A DNA stretch of 64,000 bases from Vitis vinifera (lineage: Eukaryota; Streptophyta; Magnoliopsida; Vitales; Vitaceae): assembly GCF_030704535.1 (NCBI RefSeq), contig NC_081822.1, positions 11,215,001 through 11,279,000 on the forward strand. The letters are read 5' to 3'. Shown piece by piece: positions 25,901 through 37,480 of this stretch; the first letter of the stretch is position 1; the number at the start of each line of letters is the position of its first letter. The notes below the pieces were generated by a model. It had not been told where the DNA came from. It worked only from the letters and a program-made list of their open reading frames with translations, and searched no databases. The position numbers were made by a program, and so were the translations under genes.

Positions 25901-25988
25901 CCCATGTCCTAATGTACTAAAACGGTTATCTGTCGAAGCTGCTTGTTCCCCTACGGTAACAACAACCACTCAACCTGATTCAAGATGA
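19981..25988 (+). CDS. BGAL3: Beta-galactosidase, GH35, with C-terminal SUEL lectin domain
   Basis: A secreted wall enzyme that removes terminal beta-galactose from pectic and other galactans. Nineteen exons: 19981-20154, 20253-20348, 20468-20580, 20720-20786, 20995-21087, 21274-21417, 21712-21800, 21890-21995, 22084-22171, 22521-22639, 22748-22912, 23148-23326, 24012-24121, 24280-24389, 24621-24731, 24829-24942, 25034-25236, 25380-25716, 25842-25988. They sum to 2565 nt, or 854 residues, the usual length for plant BGAL3. A signal peptide covers about residues 1-26. The GH35 signature [14 protein letters not shown] supplies the acid/base Glu (about E185), and WTEAWSGWF supplies the nucleophile (about E254). 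Residues about 762-842 are a SUEL/galactose-binding lectin domain, split by the last intron. That last exon is copied in the downstream tandem duplication, but this gene keeps an intact one. The exact BGAL number is by resemblance. Confidence 0.93.
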
Positions 25989-26880
25989 GATGTCTGCAAA
26001 AGAAGGATTCAAGCAACTTCCTGGTGTAATTATGGTTATTTATACACTACAGCAAGCCGTGGAGCAAGAAGCACATGGAATAAAGGGGGTGAAATTACAG
26101 GCAAAGGTCCTTCAACTACATTGGTGTGATTCATATTCATATTTACAAGATAGGTCAGTAAATTATTAGTTTTGACTAGAAATGGAGCCCCGAGAATAAT
26201 GTGTGTTGAAGATAATGCGAATAATTTGAGTGAAATATTCTTTGGGCGCAATGAAGGTGGGGTCTAAATTATTGCTTCTGGAGGTGTGACTGATGAAAGA
26301 CACCAGAGCAAGGGCTCTCTATTGAATTCCAGATGAATATTTACCTTGTTTTCATTGTTACCAACGTTTTCTGCAGTAGGTATTTCTCTAGGATAAAGAA
26401 ATGTTATATGTTCTTCGTTGTTGGCTATATTGAATTGCAAAATTTGGTGGTATGTAATCCAATCTATGTTCGTACGAACCCATTCAATTTTGCAGTCATC
26501 TTTGGCTCCAAAATGTAGGGTAGGCCCTGCCCTACTGAGGTTCTTTTGCATTATTAAATTGCTAAGATGACATCTGAAGCGAGATCAATATTTGTGGTTA
26601 AGTACATCATGCCAAGTCCTGTTGCTGATCCTTTTAGGGGCAAACTGGACCAAAACTTCCAGACACTGGCATAAAAGTTTTCTGCACATTAGCAACGTGC
26701 TTCTCCTCAGCCAAGGGCCTAAGGCTAGGTTCATTCACATTTCCCTCTGTACCTTCTTCTGTTTGCTAATAATGTTTTGTGGTAATGGAAGGTTGGAAAC
26801 TCACAGGCATCAACCACGCAACATAAGAAAGCAACCGTAAATAACACATATTGTATTATCAATTTATGACAAACACCACT

Positions 26881-26916
26881 TATCTTAAGAGAGCCCTGAG
26901 GCTCTCAGGGCCTCAA
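26881..26916. repeat. Perfect short hairpin present only in copy A
   Basis: GCCCTGAG-GCT-CTCAGGGC lies in a block of roughly 28 bp that copy B lacks at the matching place (about 30350). It sits downstream of the thioredoxin-like stop codon at 27006 on the minus strand, so it would fall in that copy's 3' UTR. Confidence 0.8.
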
Positions 26917-27005
26917 AGTAACAGGCAAACAAGTGCTTGCATAGTTACAATGACCATAATAAATGTGGCATTTTGCAGTGAAGGTTCATATCTCCAAATT
27001 ACAAG

Positions 27006-27387
27006 TCAAGCAGTTGCATGCTTCTCTGTCTTCTGCACCAGTTCTTCTCTTTTTGCACCCACAACCTTGTCCACTACGTTTCCTTCTTTCAGGAACAGAA
27101 AGGTTGGCATGGCCTCCACTTCCCACTCCTTAGCAACAGTCTGTGGACAAACATGCTAATGTATTTAGGAAAGGAATTATAGGATAGAAATTCCATGCTA
27201 TTCAATGACGTAATCCCTAAGATTAACATTTTTTTTATATAGACTAGCATCCAGATATATTTACCTCCAATTCATCCACATCCACCTTGAGAAATATGAC
27301 ATTAGGCATCTTCTTGGCAAGCTCTGCCAGAAATGGGCTAATGACACGACATGGCCCACACCATGAAGCAGTGAAATCCACCACCAC
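27006..27387 (-). pseudogene. Orphan thioredoxin exons 2 and 3 (copy A)
   Basis: Exon 2 is 27265-27387 and encodes the WCGPC active site. Exon 3 is 27006-27140 and ends at TGA. Both frames and all splice sites are intact and look the same as in the complete gene at 30.4-32.9 kb. There is no copy of exon 1, because the duplication breakpoint lies inside intron 1. On its own this is a truncated gene. It could still be spliced as alternative 3' exons of the upstream thioredoxin gene if transcription reads past that gene's poly(A) site. Confidence 0.85.
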
Positions 27388-29212
27388 CTATTATTAAACA
27401 AAAACAAAGAAAAGTGGTATAAGGGTAATAACCCATGCCAAAATGGATGAAAGAAAATCCTCAGCTGAAAGACCTCATATGCAAGTACACAGTCAGATAT
27501 GATAATTATTGTTTCAAAAGATTCAAGATCATCGGAGCACCAAGGTCATTCTACCATTCCAGGAAAAGAAATTTAAAAACCTGCTTGAAACAGTACAAAA
27601 TTTCTTTAAAGCAAAGTATATTAATACTGCAAAATGCACTTTAAAACAAATAGAAAACAGAAGAACAAAAAAATAATACTTGTTTGCTCATATTCGCCTT
27701 AAACCATATAGGTGTGAATACGATCCTAAAGCTTCCAGCCTTCCACAGTAAACAAAGATTACTGCACATATGCATCCATAATCATGAAAATACTGTCTAG
27801 TTAGACATTTTACCACTCTTGACACAGCCCACAAATTTGACACATCTGTAATGCTATTTACACTCCCTTTCTCAACCAAATGAAGAAGAGCACACTTCTC
27901 ACTAAGCTCCTCCTAATCTTCTAGCACAAGAAACCAAAACTATAGTGGTAATTATCGCAAATGTAGTTGAAGTTGTGATAAAATCAAGGCATTGTTGGAA
28001 TCCCATGTCTGTATGGCATCCAGAACTTGCAAGTCACAAGTCCACTCAAGTTCTTAATTCCATGTAGTGATGGAGAGTTTTGGGTGGTTTTCAATTTTCA
28101 ATAAAAAAACGGAAACTGAGAAGGTTCAGTAAAGAACAAAGGAAGCATATCCTTATTGTGGGAATTTACTATTACAAGCAGTAAGGCCCAAAAGGAATGG
28201 AATTAACAAATCTCAGGGTAAATTCTTAGCCAACTATAAAAGGCAAATACATCAAACAGGTAAATTATGCAAAGTTACATAAACAGGGAGATACTAAACA
28301 GAAGTCAAGAAAGGAATTATAAGTTTTCCCAGCTTGGGAGGAGAGAGTTTCTTTTAGGTAGGATCCGGCGAGGTTTAAGCATCTAGGCTATAAAAGACTT
28401 AAGCATATGAATTATAGCAACTCAACTAGTACTCAAGCATATGACCCGTCTCATGACCATCAAGGTATCAAGACCAAGGGTGAGAAGATCTTGTTATCTT
28501 TTACCAGATTGGTGTTTTTCCTAGGTTGAACAAAACTAATATGTTTTCAATTTTTTCCAAAATAATGAACAGAAGATGCTTTAGGGTCTTTACATTGCAA
28601 CTTATTTCAAATATATTTCATCCTTCAGGTAACTTCTGATCCCCAACAAACATGAGATGAACATCAAATATATTTTACCCCTGTAATTTCAAATCATCAA
28701 TGCTGGAAATCTTCAAACTAGCTGTCTGAATAGAAAATATGAGTGAGTTGGTAAGAAGTTTACAGTTACAAACAATTATTGGGAGGGTTTTATAAGAATA
28801 TCTCAAGAGGTTCATACAATAACAGAAAAACAAATAGGGTCAAGAGGATAGGAATCTGACAAGAACTCTCTCCACCCTCTGATCCCAACATCCCCCGTAA
28901 GTGAGTTGCCGCTTTGGAAGCACTTCTAGCAGGATACAACCCAATATTATAGATTTATGAATAATAACCGCATTGTTTGCAAAATTTCCGGACAAGTTCA
29001 ATGATTTTCCCACCCCAGATACATCCCAAAATTTGCAGATTCTTCCTACATCCCCCAACTTTATTTCCCAATAGCAGTCTCCTCATCTGCCACCCAATCC
29101 ACACATACTCCCACAAATATAATCCTAAACCATTTAGTTCCCACCATTTGAAAGCATGAATTAATGAAAGCAGGTAGAAGAATAAAAAACAGAGAGTATC
29201 ACATAGATCTAT
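27388..29212. other. Copy-A thioredoxin intron 1 sequence
   Basis: Non-coding sequence homologous to the intron between thioredoxin exons 1 and 2. Short frames here repeat in copy B with changes and do not look coding. Confidence 0.7.
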
Positions 29213-29224
29213 GGCAATGTATGA
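29213..29224. other. Duplication junction with filler bases
   Basis: Copy A ends after AGATCTAT and copy B begins at AAAACTT. Between them lie about 11 bases (GGCAATGTATG) found at neither parental end. Filler DNA of this sort is typical of end-joining repair. Confidence 0.8.
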
Positions 29225-32200
29225 AAAACTTAAATTGTGAATTCATGCATGAAAAAATTTGTACTAATGTATATCTTTCAAATCATTATGTTGCAGAATT
29301 GCATAGGGCAAGAGAAATGCTCGGTCCCCATATCCAACAGTTACTTTGGGGCTGACCCATGTCCTAATGTACTAAAACGGTTATCTGTCGAAGCTGCTTG
29401 TTCCCCTACGGTAACAACAACCACTCAACCTGATTCAAGATGAGATGTCTGCAAAAGAAGGATTCAAGCAACTTCCTGGTGTAATTATGGTTATTTATAC
29501 ACTACAGCAAGCCGTGGAGCAAGAAGCACATGGAATAAAGGGGGTGAAATTACAGGCAAAGGTCCTTCAACTACATTGGTGTGATTCATATTCATATTTA
29601 CAAGATAGGTCAGTAAATTATTAGTTTTGACTAGAAATGGAGCCCCGAGAATAATGTGTGTTGAAGATAATGCGAATAATTTGAGTGAATATTCTTTGGG
29701 CGCAATGAAGGTGGGGTCTAAATTATTGCTTCTGGAGGTGTGATTGATGAAAGACACCAGAGCAAGGGCTCTCTATTGAATTCCAGATGAATATTTACCT
29801 TGTTTTCATTGTTACCAATGTTTTCTGCAGTAGGTATTTCTCTAGGATAAAGAAATATTAGATTTTGTCGGCTATGTTCTTCATTGTTGGCTATATTGAA
29901 TTGCAAAATTTGGTGGTATGTAATCCAATCTATGTTCGTACGAACCCATTCAATTTTGCAGTCATCTTTGGCTCCAAAATATTGGGTAGGCCCTGCCCTA
30001 CTGAGGTTCTTTTGCATTATTAAATTGCTAAGATGACATCTGAAGCGAGATCAATATTTGTAGTTAAGTACATCATGCCAAGTCCTGTTGCTGATCCTTT
30101 TAGGGGCAAACTGGACCAAAACTTCCAGACAGTGGCATAAAAGTTTTGTGCACATTAGCAACGTGCTTCTCCTCAGCCAAGGGCCCAAGGCTAGGTTCAT
30201 TCACATTTCCCTCTGTACCTTCTTCTGTTTGCTAATAATGTTTTGTGGTAATGGAAGGTTGGAAACTCACAGGCATCAACCACGCAACATAAGAAAGCAA
30301 CCATAAATAACACACATATTGTATTATCAATTTATGACAAACACCACTTATTCAAAATAACAGGCAAACAAGTACTTGCATAGTTACAATGACCATTATA
30401 AATGTGGCATTTTGCAGTGAAGGTTCATATCTCCAAATTGCAAGTCAAGCAGTTGCATGCTTCTCTGTCTTCTGCACCAGTTCTTCTCTTTTTGCACCCA
30501 CAACCTTGTCCACTACGTTTCCTTCTTTCAGGAACAGAAAGGTTGGCATGGCCTCCACTTCCCACTCCTTAGCAACAGTCTGTGGACAAACATGCTAATG
30601 TATTTAGGAAAGGAATTATAGGATAGAAATTCCATGCTATTCAATGACGTAATCCCTAAGATCAACATTTTTTTATATAGACTAGCATCCAGATATATTT
30701 ACCTCCAATTCATCCACATCCACCTTGAGAAATATGACATTAGGCATCTTCTTGGCAAGCTCTGCCAGAAATGGGCTAATGACACGACATGGCCCACACC
30801 ATGAAGCAGTGAAATCCACCACCACCTATTATTAAACAAAAACAAAGAAAAGTGGTATAAGGGTAATAACTCATGCCAAAATGGATGAAAGAAAATCCTC
30901 AGCTGAAAGACCTCATATGCAAGTACACAGTCAGATATGATAATTATTGTTTCAAAAGATTCAAGATCATCGGAGCACCAAGGTCATTCTACCATTCCAG
31001 GAAAAGAAATTTAAAAACCTGCTTGAAACAACAAAATTTCTTTAAAGCAAAGTATATTAATACTGCAAAATGCACTTTAAAACAAATAGAAAACAGAAGA
31101 ACAAAAAAATAATACTTGTTTGCTCATATTCGCCTTAAACCATATAGGTGTGAATACGATCCTAAAGCTTCCAGCCTTCCACAGTAAACAAAGATTACTG
31201 CACATATGCATCCATAATCATGAAAATACTGTCTAGTTAGACATTTTACCACTCTTGACACAGCCCACAAATTTGACGCATCTGTAATGCTATTTACACT
31301 CCCTTTCTTAACCAACTGAAGAAGAGCATACTTCACAAGAAACCAAAACTATAGTGGTAATTATCGCAAATGTAGTTGAAGTTGTGATAAAATCAAGGCG
31401 TTGTTGGAATCCCATGTCTGTATGGCATCAAGAACTTGCAAGTCACAAGCCCACTCAAGTTCTTAATTCCATGTAGTGATGGAGAGTTTTGGGTGGTTTT
31501 CAATTTTCAATAAAAAAAAGGAAACTGAGAAGGTTCAGTAAAGAACAAAGGAAGCAAATCCTTATTGTGGGAATTTACTATTACAAGCAGTAAGGCCCAA
31601 AAGGAATGGAATTAACAAATCTCAGGGTAAATTCTTAGCCAACTATAAAAGGCAAATACATCAAACAGGTAAATTATGCAAAGTTACATAAACAGGGAGA
31701 TACTAAACAGAAGTCAAGAAAGGAATTATAAGTTTTCCCAGCTTGGGAGGAGAGAGTTTCTTTTAGGTAGGATCCAGCGAGGTTTAAGCATCTAGGCTAT
31801 AAAAGACTTAAGTATATGAATTATAGCAACTCAACTAGTACTCAAGCATATGACCCGTCTCATGACCATCGAGGTATCAAGACCAAGGGTGAGAAGATCT
31901 TGTTATCTTTTACCAGATTGGTGTTTTTCCTAGGTTGAACAAAACTAATATGTTTTCAATTTTTTCCAAAATAATGAACAGTAGATGCTTTAGGGTCTTT
32001 ACAGTGCAACTTATTTCAAGTATATTTCATCCTTCAGGTAACTTCAGATCCCCAACAAACATGAGATGAACATCAAATATATTTTACCCATGTAACTTCA
32101 AATCATCAATGCTGGAAATCTTCAAACTAGCTGTCTGAATAGAAAATATGAGTGAGTTGGTAAGAAGTTTACAGTTACAAACAATTATTGGGAGGGTTTT

Positions 32201-32621
32201 ATAAGAATATCTCAAGAGGTTCATACAATAACAGAAAAACAAATAGGGTCAAGAGGATAGGAATCTGACAAGAACTCTCTCCACCCTCTGATCCCTACAT
32301 CCCCGGTAAGTGAGTTGCCGCTTTGGAAGTACTTCTAGCAGGATACAACCCAATATTATAGATTTATGAATAATAACCGCATTGTTTGCAAAATTTCCGG
32401 GCAAGTTCAATGCTTTTCCCACCCCAGATACATCCCAAAATTTGCAGATTCTTCCTACATCCCCCAACTTTATTTCCCAATAGCAGTCTCCTCATCTGCC
32501 ACCCAATCCACACATACTCCCAAAAATATAATCCTAAACCATTTAGTTCCCACCATTTGAAAGCATGAATTAATGAAAACAGGTAGAAGAACAAAAAACA
32601 GAGAGTATCACATAGATCTAT
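29225..32621. repeat. Tandem segmental duplication, copy B
   Basis: Second copy of the duplication, offset by about 3455 bp from copy A at the left end. It carries an orphan last exon of the beta-galactosidase gene and the thioredoxin exons 3 and 2 that belong to the complete gene. After CACATAGATCTAT at 32621 the sequence diverges from copy A and continues as unique DNA leading to thioredoxin exon 1. Confidence 0.95.
29297..29443 (+). pseudogene. Orphan beta-galactosidase last exon (copy B)
   Basis: A 49-codon exon, including the stop, that encodes the same residues as the true last exon at 25842-25988 (starts NCIGQEKCS, ends TQPDSR). Its acceptor site (GTTGCAG) is preserved. No other beta-galactosidase exon is nearby. 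It is a by-product of the tandem duplication and could serve only as a redundant, distant last exon. Confidence 0.88.
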
Positions 32622-32903
32622 ACTGAAAACCTAAAAAAGAGACCAATAAAAAGAACAAACAGACCCAAAATAATTTCACTCCCATCGTCTCAAAGCAAGA
32701 AACCCCATCACGAAATAAGGAGAAATCACATTGACAAAAAATCACAACAGGATTACACCAAAAATCGGTAGACGTCAAAAATCAAAATGCAAAATACCAA
32801 AAAAAAAAAAAAATACCAGTTTCTTGGACTCTATTCCATGCTGGAATTGCTCCTTCCACGATTCCACACTGTGGCAACCGACAACTTGTCCCTCTTCCGC
32901 CAT
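30445..32903 (-). CDS. TRXH: h-type thioredoxin
   Basis: A small cytosolic disulfide reductase that passes electrons from NADPH-thioredoxin reductase to target proteins. Three exons on the minus strand: 32817-32903, 30703-30825 and 30445-30579, giving 114 residues, normal for the family. Exon 1 begins [12 protein letters not shown], which looks cytosolic with no signal peptide. Exon 2 holds [10 protein letters not shown], with the redox cysteines at about 39 and 42. Exon 3 holds the cis-proline strand [11 protein letters not shown]. The gene is convergent with the beta-galactosidase gene. Exons 2 and 3 lie within duplication copy B and exon 1 just outside it. A second set of exons 2 and 3 lies farther downstream. 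The best Arabidopsis positional match I recall is the thioredoxin h4 gene At1g19730. Confidence 0.93.
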
Positions 32904-34439
32904 TTCTCAATTCTCTCTCACAAGGCTCGTTCCCCCAAAGTTACAGCAAGATTTTTCCTCTAAATTTCGGATACCTCTCCTCTGAAGTTTAGATTTCTGC
33001 TCGCCCTCTATATATAGATAAACAAGAACCAACCAGTCTTGCGTTTATTACGGGAATGCATCATGTGAAAAGGCGGGTCCGCTTTCATGCAAATTCGAAA
33101 ACGTTGCTTCTGACGTATGGGCATATCTCACCATCAGTCTTTCTATCGCGCCCTACCACTTCTTCAATTCCGTGCGCCCAAATTGACATCCCGATTGTTC
33201 TAGCATGTTCCTTTTTTTTTTCTAAATTCCTAATACATTTCCATTTAAAATTTAAATATGAATTTCAGACATTAGTCCGAATAAAAAAAAATTGACTTAA
33301 AAATAAACGAAATTAATTATAATTAAAACTATTAAAAAATTTATATATTTTAAAATTATTTAATATTTGTATAAAATAATTTAAAATAAATTAAATGAAT
33401 TTATAATAATATATAAAAATAATTTATTGATTTTAAATTTTATTTCTTTTTTTTTATTTAATTTCTCTCATATTCTATTCTAAATTTCTTGAAAATAAAA
33501 TTTACTTTATATTTATATATATAAATAAAAATAAACATTTCCAATCTTCAAATAAAAATGAATACATCTTCCACGTCCACTAATAAATAAATAAATTTAT
33601 TTGTTTTGAAATTTATACACGTGTCCTCAAAGGATCCACAAAGGTGTCTGTGTTTCACTCACCTGTGTCTACCGACATGAATTTTTTCCGCAGGGTCCAT
33701 TTTTGTCAGCGAAATAGACAACTCTCTCACATGGATGTTGCCTTTTTCCCTTGAAAAAAAAACGCAAACGTTTTTTTCTAAATTAAGATCTCGAAACGCT
33801 TGTGGATTCTTTTTAATTATTTCTTTAGTTTCTACAAATAATGTATATTTTAAGAATAGAAACAGGAAGTATATTTCAGATTTTAATATTTTTAAATTTA
33901 GTGTGTAGAATATGGGGGTTTGAAAATTAAGAAGAAAAAATGATTTTTGATACATTCATATGAAAAAAAAATTATAAAATGGTAATTCAAGTTTATAAAA
34001 TATAAATTTTAAATAATTAGCATTTCATTTTTTTTTTTATCAAAATATTATATTTGACCATTTAGATACTACATCATAGTGATTAAATGCTATTTTTTAT
34101 CATCTTAAGTAAAATGGTAAAATTAGAATCAAATATTAAATGAGAATATATAAATTTAAATATAAAAAATATTATTATTTGATTATAATAAATGATTTTT
34201 ATTGTGATGGATGGATGTACATCTTGTTGAATTAAGTTTGTTTTTTAATCAAATGAATAGTAGGGGATATACTTTGTTAGAGTTGGGTTTGTGTGCCTAA
34301 GTGAATTGATTCAACATCCGACCCAACAAAATAGAAAATGAGGGGAATCATTTTTGCCAGTTTTAAAATTGCCCAAAAACTATCATTATTAAAATAAATA
34401 AATAATAAATAATTCTCTTTTTTTTTAGTAAGATTCTCC
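32904..34439. other. Thioredoxin 5' flank and AT-rich intergenic DNA
   Basis: The first 100-150 bases above 32903 are the likely minus-strand 5' UTR and promoter (CTATATATAG at about 33008-33017). From 33230 the sequence is very AT-rich with no coding frame worth calling. Confidence 0.5.
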
Positions 34440-35560
34440 CTTTTTTTCTGAAAGAAACATAATTCTTATTTCTAAAAAACAAGTCATTTTTTTCTCCGAA
34501 AGAAACATAATTCATATTTCTAAAAAACATAAGTACTGATCTTTTTTGGGAATAGAGTGATTTTCATATAGTTTCATCTATGACTTAAGGTGAGAAAAAT
34601 AATCAATAAAACAACTAATGGAAACTCTCAAGTACGTTAAAAAATAATTCAAAAGCCTTATTTTTTGTCATTGGTATCAAAGTCCTAAGTTGTTTTCTAA
34701 CTTTTATTTTTGTTTGTTTTCTCTATTTATCATAGTGGAATTTCTGAAAATAATAATAATAATAGTAAACTTTTTATGGATGTAGTTTCAAGAAAACAAA
34801 TAAATAAATAAATCATTTTTTGGCTTTGATGCCAAAAAATATAAGTTTATGAAAAGATAAACAAACAAAATAAATATGTTTTCTTGATGTGGTTCAAAAA
34901 AACCCAATTTTTGAAAAATAAAATAAATAAAACAAAAAAAAAAATGTTCCCTGGCTATGGTTAAAAAAACACATTCCCTTTTTTAAAAAAACAAAAAAAC
35001 AAAGTTCCAAAAAACAGGTGGAAAGTCCATCCACTACCTTGGATGAACTTGAAGTGGACAATAATAAAAAAAAATGGAAACGGACAAGATCCCCCTTGAA
35101 GTGGGCAAAGAGAAAATACATTTCAAAGGATTACTTGGTTAAATGGGTTAAAATAACACGAGTATTTGCAAAAGTAATACATCCCTCAAAAAACATAAAA
35201 AATGACTTAGAGTAGGACAAAAATGCCCCTTTTGTTTTATTTCCATCCAACACTTATTTTGCTTCATTCTCTTTTAGGTGTTCTTGCCTCTCCTTCACAA
35301 GCCCTAGATAATTTCTCTCACCCCTTCTTTCATTCTCAAATTCTAAAAAACTTCTCATTCTTTTTCTTTTTTTTTGTGAAGTTGTCTCATATTTCATATC
35401 CAAGCAAGAAACAAAAAAAATGATTTTATGGAAGAGTGACTCTCGTATTCATAGTTCTATTAACGACTTGAGGCGAGAAAATTAGTTAACAAAATAACTA
35501 ATAAAGATTCTTAGGCATTTTAGAAGGTAACTCGGAAGCTTTATTTTCAGTCATACTTAA
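34440..35560. repeat. Diverged direct repeats in non-coding DNA
   Basis: A unit of about 57 bp (CTGAAAGAAACATAATTC, then TATTTCTAAAAAACA) is tandemly repeated at about 34447-34534. A longer, more diverged pair occurs at about 34548-34680 and 35428-35560, sharing GACTTRAGGYGAGAAAA and ACAAAACAACTAAT-like words in the same order. The longer pair could be worn transposon ends. No coding sequence is visible. Confidence 0.45.
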
Positions 35561-35759
35561 AATAAAAAAAGATATAACATTCATTTTAGAAACAAAAAGC
35601 AAAAGCTTGTTTAATAATTATGTAATGACAATAATAAATTTTTATATATTTTATATAATTTTTAAATTCTTTTATTGATTTGTCATATGTAAGATACCTA
35701 TATTATTAGTTTGGTAAAGAAGAATAAATGTAACAAGTTATGTGTGGATTTCTATTTAC

Positions 35760-37480
35760 CTAATAATTCTCCTCATCAAGTTTTGATGATCATTAAACAA
35801 AGTTAAGATTACTAAAGGTTTAAATCAAATTAATCTTTTTAATTAAGTTCACTTTCAAAAATTTAAAGAAAACTTAAGCAATCATGAAAAAGATCAATAC
35901 TTGAAGGAATTTGGTTGCTTTGATGACTTAAAGTGACCCAAGACTTGTAAGATTATTACTTGTTAGTGCACTTGAGTCTAAAATTTTTCATACACTTAAC
36001 ATTTTAAAAATATCTGTCTTTGAACTTTAAAATATCAAATTTCATTAAAAAATAAATTCTTTATTGTTTTCAATTAAAAATCTAAGCCTAATTCTTTGTA
36101 AACTTATTTTAAAAGTTTTAAGAAGTTGAACATAAGTTGTTAGAGGTTTCAAGCCTCAAATCGAGCTTTTTTATAATACAAATGCTTGAGGTAGGAAAGA
36201 ATCGATTGAGTCAATCAAACTCAGCTGATCAAGGTGCACTTTGCACACACTCTCTCATCTAATAGTTTGCCTCAACCAATCAAGGATCAATTGCTCAAAC
36301 AATTAGGGTCTAACCCCCAACAATCATCTATTAGTGCATTAAATGCACAACAACTCATGAACTGATAAAATTGATTGCTTGATCAGTAAAACATATTACT
36401 CAACCAATTAAGCCCTTTTTGAAGGTTTTGGCATCCTCGAGATAATAAACTATGAATTAAAGTGTTTTAGAACATTTATAAAGATAAGAACTGCATTTAA
36501 TTGAAAAACCATTTTTCTTTTCATTTAAAACTCTTCCAAGTGCATTCAATCCAAGACATGTCAATTTTCTCTCATGCACCTTCGAGTCCTTAATTTTTCT
36601 TGTATTGGGAGTCTAACTTGCCACTACAATTGGAGTTCATAAATTCACCTTCCTTTACTCTTGTGAGAGAAGTTGCTCAAATAAAATAGATTACCTAAAG
36701 AGTTTGTAAAAGTCCATTGAAACTTTAGAATCCAAGTACATGCATTGAAGGCTTGGCGTTCAAGTCTTGAAGATTGTAGAAACCTTGCTCAATTAAGAGT
36801 TTGAAAAGAGTGAATGTGGGCGGTTTGTCAAAACAGTATAAAAGAGTTTACAATCTTCTTCTTTCAATCTCTTATTATTATTCTTTGATTATTCATTGTT
36901 CTTTTCTTAACTTCTTTAAAATTGATTATTTGTGAAAAATGTTTATCACCCAATTCATCCATCTTAGGTATATATTTAAATTGAAAAAAATCTTGGGAAT
37001 AAGAAAAATATTTAATCCCTTTATTTTTTTTAAAAAAAAATTTATTATCAAATTTTGAAAGTAGAAAATAAAAACAAGTCACGAAAAGGAATTTTAAAAA
37101 TTAATTTTACTATTTTTATTATAAAAAATTTACCATTCTTATTATAAAAACAAAAGTGGAATTAATGTCTTGCAAATAATTTTCATTTTATTTTTACTTT
37201 TTTTTCATCAATTTCTAAGTTAGGGTATTTTAGAATTTTACACATGTGATTTAGGTACCTTATTTATATTATGTTTATGGTATCCCACTTTATGAGAGAG
37301 TTTTATTTTTTTTGGGCATCATCATAGTGAAAACTCGGCTACAAGTGGATGTGACACTATTATTGAGAGTGAACCACTATAAATTTTGTAAATTTGTTAT
37401 GCTTTATTTTTTGTATTGATTTATTATCGCTTTCGGAAAATAGGATTAGAGTGTTTTAATCCTAACAACAATCTTCAACC
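35760..37480 (+). mobile_element. Probable decayed solo LTR of a retrotransposon
   Basis: This block has the feel of a plant Ty1/copia-type LTR. A start like CAAGTTTTGATGATCATTAAACAA is followed by repeated CAATCAA/GATCAA words, a possible promoter region with TATAAAAGAG near 36838, and an ending with GTGAACCACTATAAATTTTG and TCCTAACAA. No internal gag or pol sequence flanks it. Boundaries and the solo-LTR reading are inference from resemblance. Confidence 0.4.

Larger units (their letters stand above)
25770..29212. repeat. Tandem segmental duplication, copy A
   Basis: First copy of a direct, head-to-tail duplication of about 3.4 kb. It runs from within the last intron of the beta-galactosidase gene, through its last exon and 3' UTR, across thioredoxin exons 3 and 2, and into thioredoxin intron 1. 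The two copies differ by scattered substitutions and small indels. The left edge is at AAAACTTAAATTG and the right edge at CACATAGATCTAT. Confidence 0.95.

Noticed and set aside
27688-29159. Short frames repeated in both duplication copies (for example 28840-29058 and 32249-32467)
   Set aside because: They lie in thioredoxin intron 1 sequence and their conservation is explained by the recent duplication.
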